Program-made: the position numbers and the translations under genes
The notes under the pieces: model-generated
Seen by the model: only the letters and a program-made list of their open reading frames with translations
The model's database searches: none
Told to the model about the DNA's origin: nothing
In this document: positions 61,366-64,000 of the stretch, piece after piece
Layout: every line of letters starts with the position of its first letter
Numbering within the stretch: position 1 is the stretch's first letter
Source of the DNA: Gavia stellata
Lineage: Eukaryota; Chordata; Aves; Gaviiformes; Gaviidae
Length of the DNA: 64,000 nucleotides
Reading direction: 5' to 3'
NCBI RefSeq assembly: GCF_030936135.1
Contig: NC_082619.1
Location: 4,963,208 to 5,027,207, forward strand

Positions 61366-61452
61366 TCAGTCCACGTACTGGGTCCTTCCTAAGTAAGGTA
61401 TGTCGACAGATTGTATTATCCGTCCTGCAGTGCGTTCTTCAAAAATGACAAT
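61366..61452 (-). CDS. GLB1L2: GLB1L2-like last coding exon
   Basis: The acceptor is CTTCTGCAG above 61452. It has 28 codons beginning [10 protein letters not shown] and ending LGRTQYVD, then TGA at 61368-61366. It corresponds to the VIVFEE...PHLGR(N/D)Q tail of mammalian GLB1L2. Confidence 0.92.
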   Translation of the reverse strand: MVIFEERTAGRIIQSVDIPYLGRTQYVD

Positions 61453-63101
61453 CTGCAGAAGAGAGTAATATATAAAGTTCCTTTATACAAAGGCTGAATT
61501 ACTTTAAATATTTTTAGGAGGAAAAGGCATACGATGACAGCAGGGAAAGGAAGCGTCATTTAAAGAGATCAATCAACACGAGTCTGAACAGTAACTGTGA
61601 TTCTTCTCCAGCACCACATGATGCAGAAAATGAACCAGCATCAAATCAGGTTCATCTTGATTTTGAACTTGCTGCAGTGCTTTGAAGTTTAACTGCCATT
61701 CTCGTCATGTCTTAAGGGTTGTCAGAGCCATGTTGTCAGAGCCATATTGTCAGCTTTAGAGCTACACCTTCCCTAATTTTCACAGGTCTTAGGAGATAAC
61801 AGTCTCCTTCCTCTCTATTGCGCTGGTTTTCAGCTAGAGATAGGTAATTAATACACTGTATATGTCCAGCTCTTTGGGACATGACTCAGAGCAGGATCTT
61901 TAATAATACAAACAAACAAAGAGAAATACCACCAAAGCCTCTCACCTCATTGCTCCCTTTCCATAACCAGGGGCCAGGAAGGTAGAGTGTTTCCTGAGGT
62001 CCAATTTTCCAGTAGCGGCCCAGGTTCTGACCATTGACAAACACAACTCCTTTTTCCCAGCCCTAGAATCAGGACAGTACACAGAATTACTGATGCAGCT
62101 GTATTGCCTAGTTAGCATCCCCACAGGAAACTAAGTCTACTTTCACACTTGCATTCTTTGAGGCCACTTTCTGCAGGTTTTCTGCTTGCTTTCCCCTGTG
62201 CAAGTCCCTGAAGCCATGAACATTTAAATAAGCCCTGTTGAACAGGAGTTATCCTTAATGTACTAATTAAAAGGCTAAAGCTTTCAAAAATGTGCAATTC
62301 ATGAGTTATGCTTGTACAGGAAACTTCATCCTTTTGAGCCTTTCTTCCCAAGCATAGAATATCTCCCCTCACCTATTTCCCAGGTGCCAGAAATATTGCA
62401 TTGCTACTGACTAGCATAATTTACAACAAAGCATAAATGGAAAAGTGAACAGTACAATAATGATTGGCATGAACCTTGGCTCTAAGGGATTGAAATCAGA
62501 GGAGGAAGTTTAATAATACCTGATCTTAAGTTCTATGCAAGAGCAGCAATCTTCCACAAAAGGAAGATGTGAATGCTAACTGTCATGCCATGTCTACAAA
62601 GAAGTGACTCTTTCATATCACATTGAGGAGGTAAGGATAAAACTAGTGCCTCCTTTATTTTTTGTACCCGTTACTCCTCTGCAACTAGAAAAGAAATAGC
62701 ATTTGTATGTCAATAAAAAAGACTAACTGTTCATTAGCAGCTCTGCAGGGTCAGTATTGCACCTGTTTTCTCATCAGAACCACTACAGACTTAACAGAAT
62801 TACCTGCCAGCTTGAGTAGACTTCTACACCCTCAAAATAATTTGCTTTCTCCAAGATCAGAGGAAGGCTGCAAGACTACAGACTGCAAGACAGAGCTCAG
62901 TCAGAGCTATTACACAAGTGTCTCTAATCAGCTTTTTAAAAACCTTGATCAAGAAAAAATAGGGGGGAAAGACAAAAAGGACTTGCCTGTAGCTTCAAGA
63001 AAGTGTCCTGTGGCTGATGCTCTATCCACAGCCTTCCACGAAAAAAAGCTGGACCGACAAAGTAATCTGGGACCGCACTCCATCCAGCAGTATGTCGCAA
63101 G
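61366..63101 (-). CDS. GLB1L2: Beta-galactosidase-1-like protein 2 type (GH35), C-terminal part, three exons
   Basis: The coding segments, in transcript order, are 63101-62987, 62062-61946 and 61452-61366. They encode the end of a glycoside hydrolase 35 beta-galactosidase-like protein: [20 protein letters not shown], then [38 protein letters not shown], and [14 protein letters not shown]...YLGRTQYVD before [14 protein letters not shown] is the family's C-terminal jelly-roll signature. The catalytic glutamates lie further N-terminal and are outside the window. GLB1L2 fits better than GLB1 or GLB1L1, but GLB1L3 is a close paralogue and cannot be excluded from the C terminus alone. The position next to B3GAT1, tail to tail, matches GLB1L2 in mammals. 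All junction phases agree and no break is seen. Confidence 0.88.
61453..61945 (-). other. GLB1L2: Intron of the GLB1L2-like gene
   Basis: A GT-AG intron between the last two coding exons. It contains 2.5 tandem copies of a 14-base unit (TTGTCAGAGCCATG) at 61719-61753. Nothing else is recognised. Confidence 0.8.
61719..61753. repeat. 2.5 copies of a 14-base tandem repeat
   Basis: The unit is TTGTCAGAGCCAT(G/A), repeated at 61719 and 61733, with a partial third copy at 61747. Confidence 0.8.
61946..62062 (-). CDS. GLB1L2: GLB1L2-like exon, penultimate ([18 protein letters not shown])
   Basis: This exon is exactly 39 codons, phase 0 at both ends. The acceptor is GATTCTAG and the donor is AATGAG|GTGAGA. 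It carries the conserved NGQNLGRYW segment and LYLPGPWLW, diagnostic of the GLB1L2/GLB1L3 branch. Confidence 0.93.
62063..62986 (-). other. GLB1L2: GC-AG intron of the GLB1L2-like gene
   Basis: It starts with GCAAGT (62986 downward) instead of GT and ends in TTCTAG. No coding feature is recognised inside. Confidence 0.8.
62987..63101 (-). CDS. GLB1L2: GLB1L2-like exon, antepenult (PAFFRG...DTFLKLQ)
   Basis: The acceptor is TTCTTTTACAG, immediately above 63101 on the - strand. The exon is 115 bases; its first base completes a codon from the previous exon, outside the window or unrecognised. It ends CTACAG|GCAAGT, a GC donor at 62986-62985 with otherwise perfect consensus. It then joins in phase 0 to GGC TGG GAA. 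Confidence 0.88.
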
Positions 63102-64000
63102 CTGTAAAAGAAATGACCAAACGCAGCTAACAGCAGAGAAGCACCAGGCAGCACCGAGAGACACAACACTGGTCTCAAGGTAATTTCAAACTGCTGCTTA
63201 CAACAGCGGATAGATGTTGTTACAACAAGGTTGCTATTTCCATGCATGCCTGAAATGTCAAGCAGTTGCTTTTTAGCGGTAGCACCTAAAGGTAGTATTC
63301 TTCATGCTGCAAAGGGATGAAGTGTTTATCTCCTGTAAACATTCGAGGCAAGCACCTAGCTGATCTCTCCCTTCCACTTAAGATAAGTGTACTGGTGGTA
63401 CATGTCTCAGTCTTCATTATCCTACGCTTGCCACATCACTGATAGGCCAATTTCTGGTACAAGAAAAGGGTATATGGGGCTATCACCATCTCTAATACTT
63501 TACAGCAATGTAAAAATCTCTGCTTCATGTTGGCTGCTGAAGTGCCCATCTTCCTTCAGATATGGTGCTATGGTGCAAGCTTTAAATGCATGTGGCTTGC
63601 ACAGGCTAAAAGAAAACCTGCAGAATCGAGAGGATTCAAAACAGACGTTCCTGCTCGTGTTCCTATCGAGGAACATGAACACATCCTTGAAAGTTTGCAG
63701 TAATTAGGGGCAATGTGGCATTATTTCTTACCGGTGGCAACAATTTGGGAAGCAGGGGACAAACAGAAGAGAAAATAAGGAGTGTGAAGTTCCACAGAAG
63801 CCTTGAGCTTCTGTCAGAACATGTTCTTTCCGACCCTTACGAACTGCATCTCTTGGATTCAGGGAAGTTATTGATCCAGTGCAGCTTGACTGCTCGTGAA
63901 TTATTCAACTAAAAGCCTATAACAATTCCTTTCACAATACCATGTGCTCCATCCTCCCACGCAGTGACTGTAAGCTGATTGTGTTTCATTGCTACTGGTC
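63102..64000 (-). other. Non-coding sequence upstream of the last GLB1L2-like exons, probably intron
   Basis: I searched the - strand for the exon that should precede PAFFRG (family sequence around GNLYLN...FRIYSL) and did not find it, so it probably lies beyond 64000. No repeat is recognised. Confidence 0.5.

Noticed and set aside
63800-63920. Possible further GLB1L2-like exon on the - strand (a donor-like GTAAG at 63840-63836)
   Set aside because: None of the three frames resembles the expected GNLYLN/FRIYSL segment, and the best open frame stops at the donor.
1-64000. CRISPR arrays, bacterial operons, rRNA or tRNA genes, integrated viral genes
   Set aside because: No regularly spaced repeats, no cloverleaf with A and B boxes outside SINE relics, and no viral protein motifs were seen on reading. 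A tRNAscan or profile search was not possible here.

Overview
This is a vertebrate nuclear locus, not a microbial one. Spliced exons with GT-AG (and one GC-AG) boundaries, large non-coding gaps and ancient SINE/LINE relics all say so. I recognise two genes in convergent, tail-to-tail arrangement: B3GAT1 on the + strand and the 3' end of a GLB1L2-type beta-galactosidase-like gene on the - strand. The same two genes are neighbours on human 11q25, so the synteny is old. Protein details and MIR-like/CR1-like relics suggest a sauropsid (bird, crocodilian or turtle). I cannot name the species.

Layout: 1-20.5 kb is non-coding, with old SINE fragments, simple repeats and several AT-rich, homeodomain/SOX/POU-motif-rich patches that look like conserved regulatory elements. 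At 20.5-21.1 kb a pyrimidine-rich, promoter-like stretch leads into a candidate 5' exon (donor after 21083) that carries upstream ORFs. 21.1-42.8 kb would be the long first intron. B3GAT1 then runs through a candidate short 5' exon (42834-42952), four coding exons (43108-43254, 46082-46590, 49233-49529, 56509-56595) and a probable 3'UTR exon (57891 to about 60190, AATAAA at 60169). The four coding exons give exactly 334 residues, as in human. A 13-residue N-terminal extension, as in the longer rodent/human isoform, becomes available if the short 5' exon is spliced at one particular donor. The - strand gene contributes its last three coding exons (63101-62987, 62062-61946, 61452-61366), ending in a stop; the rest lies beyond 64000.

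Biology: B3GAT1 makes the glucuronyl-lactosamine precursor of the HNK-1 carbohydrate epitope in the Golgi of neural cells. GLB1L2 belongs to glycoside hydrolase family 35. There is no evidence that the two act together; they simply share a conserved neighbourhood. I found no CRISPR array, operon, intact mobile element or evident novel system. The most interesting points are alternative splicing that would choose the B3GAT1 N terminus, a non-canonical GC-AG intron in the GLB1L2-like gene, possible 3' end overlap of the two genes, and a set of candidate regulatory elements in the flanking non-coding DNA.
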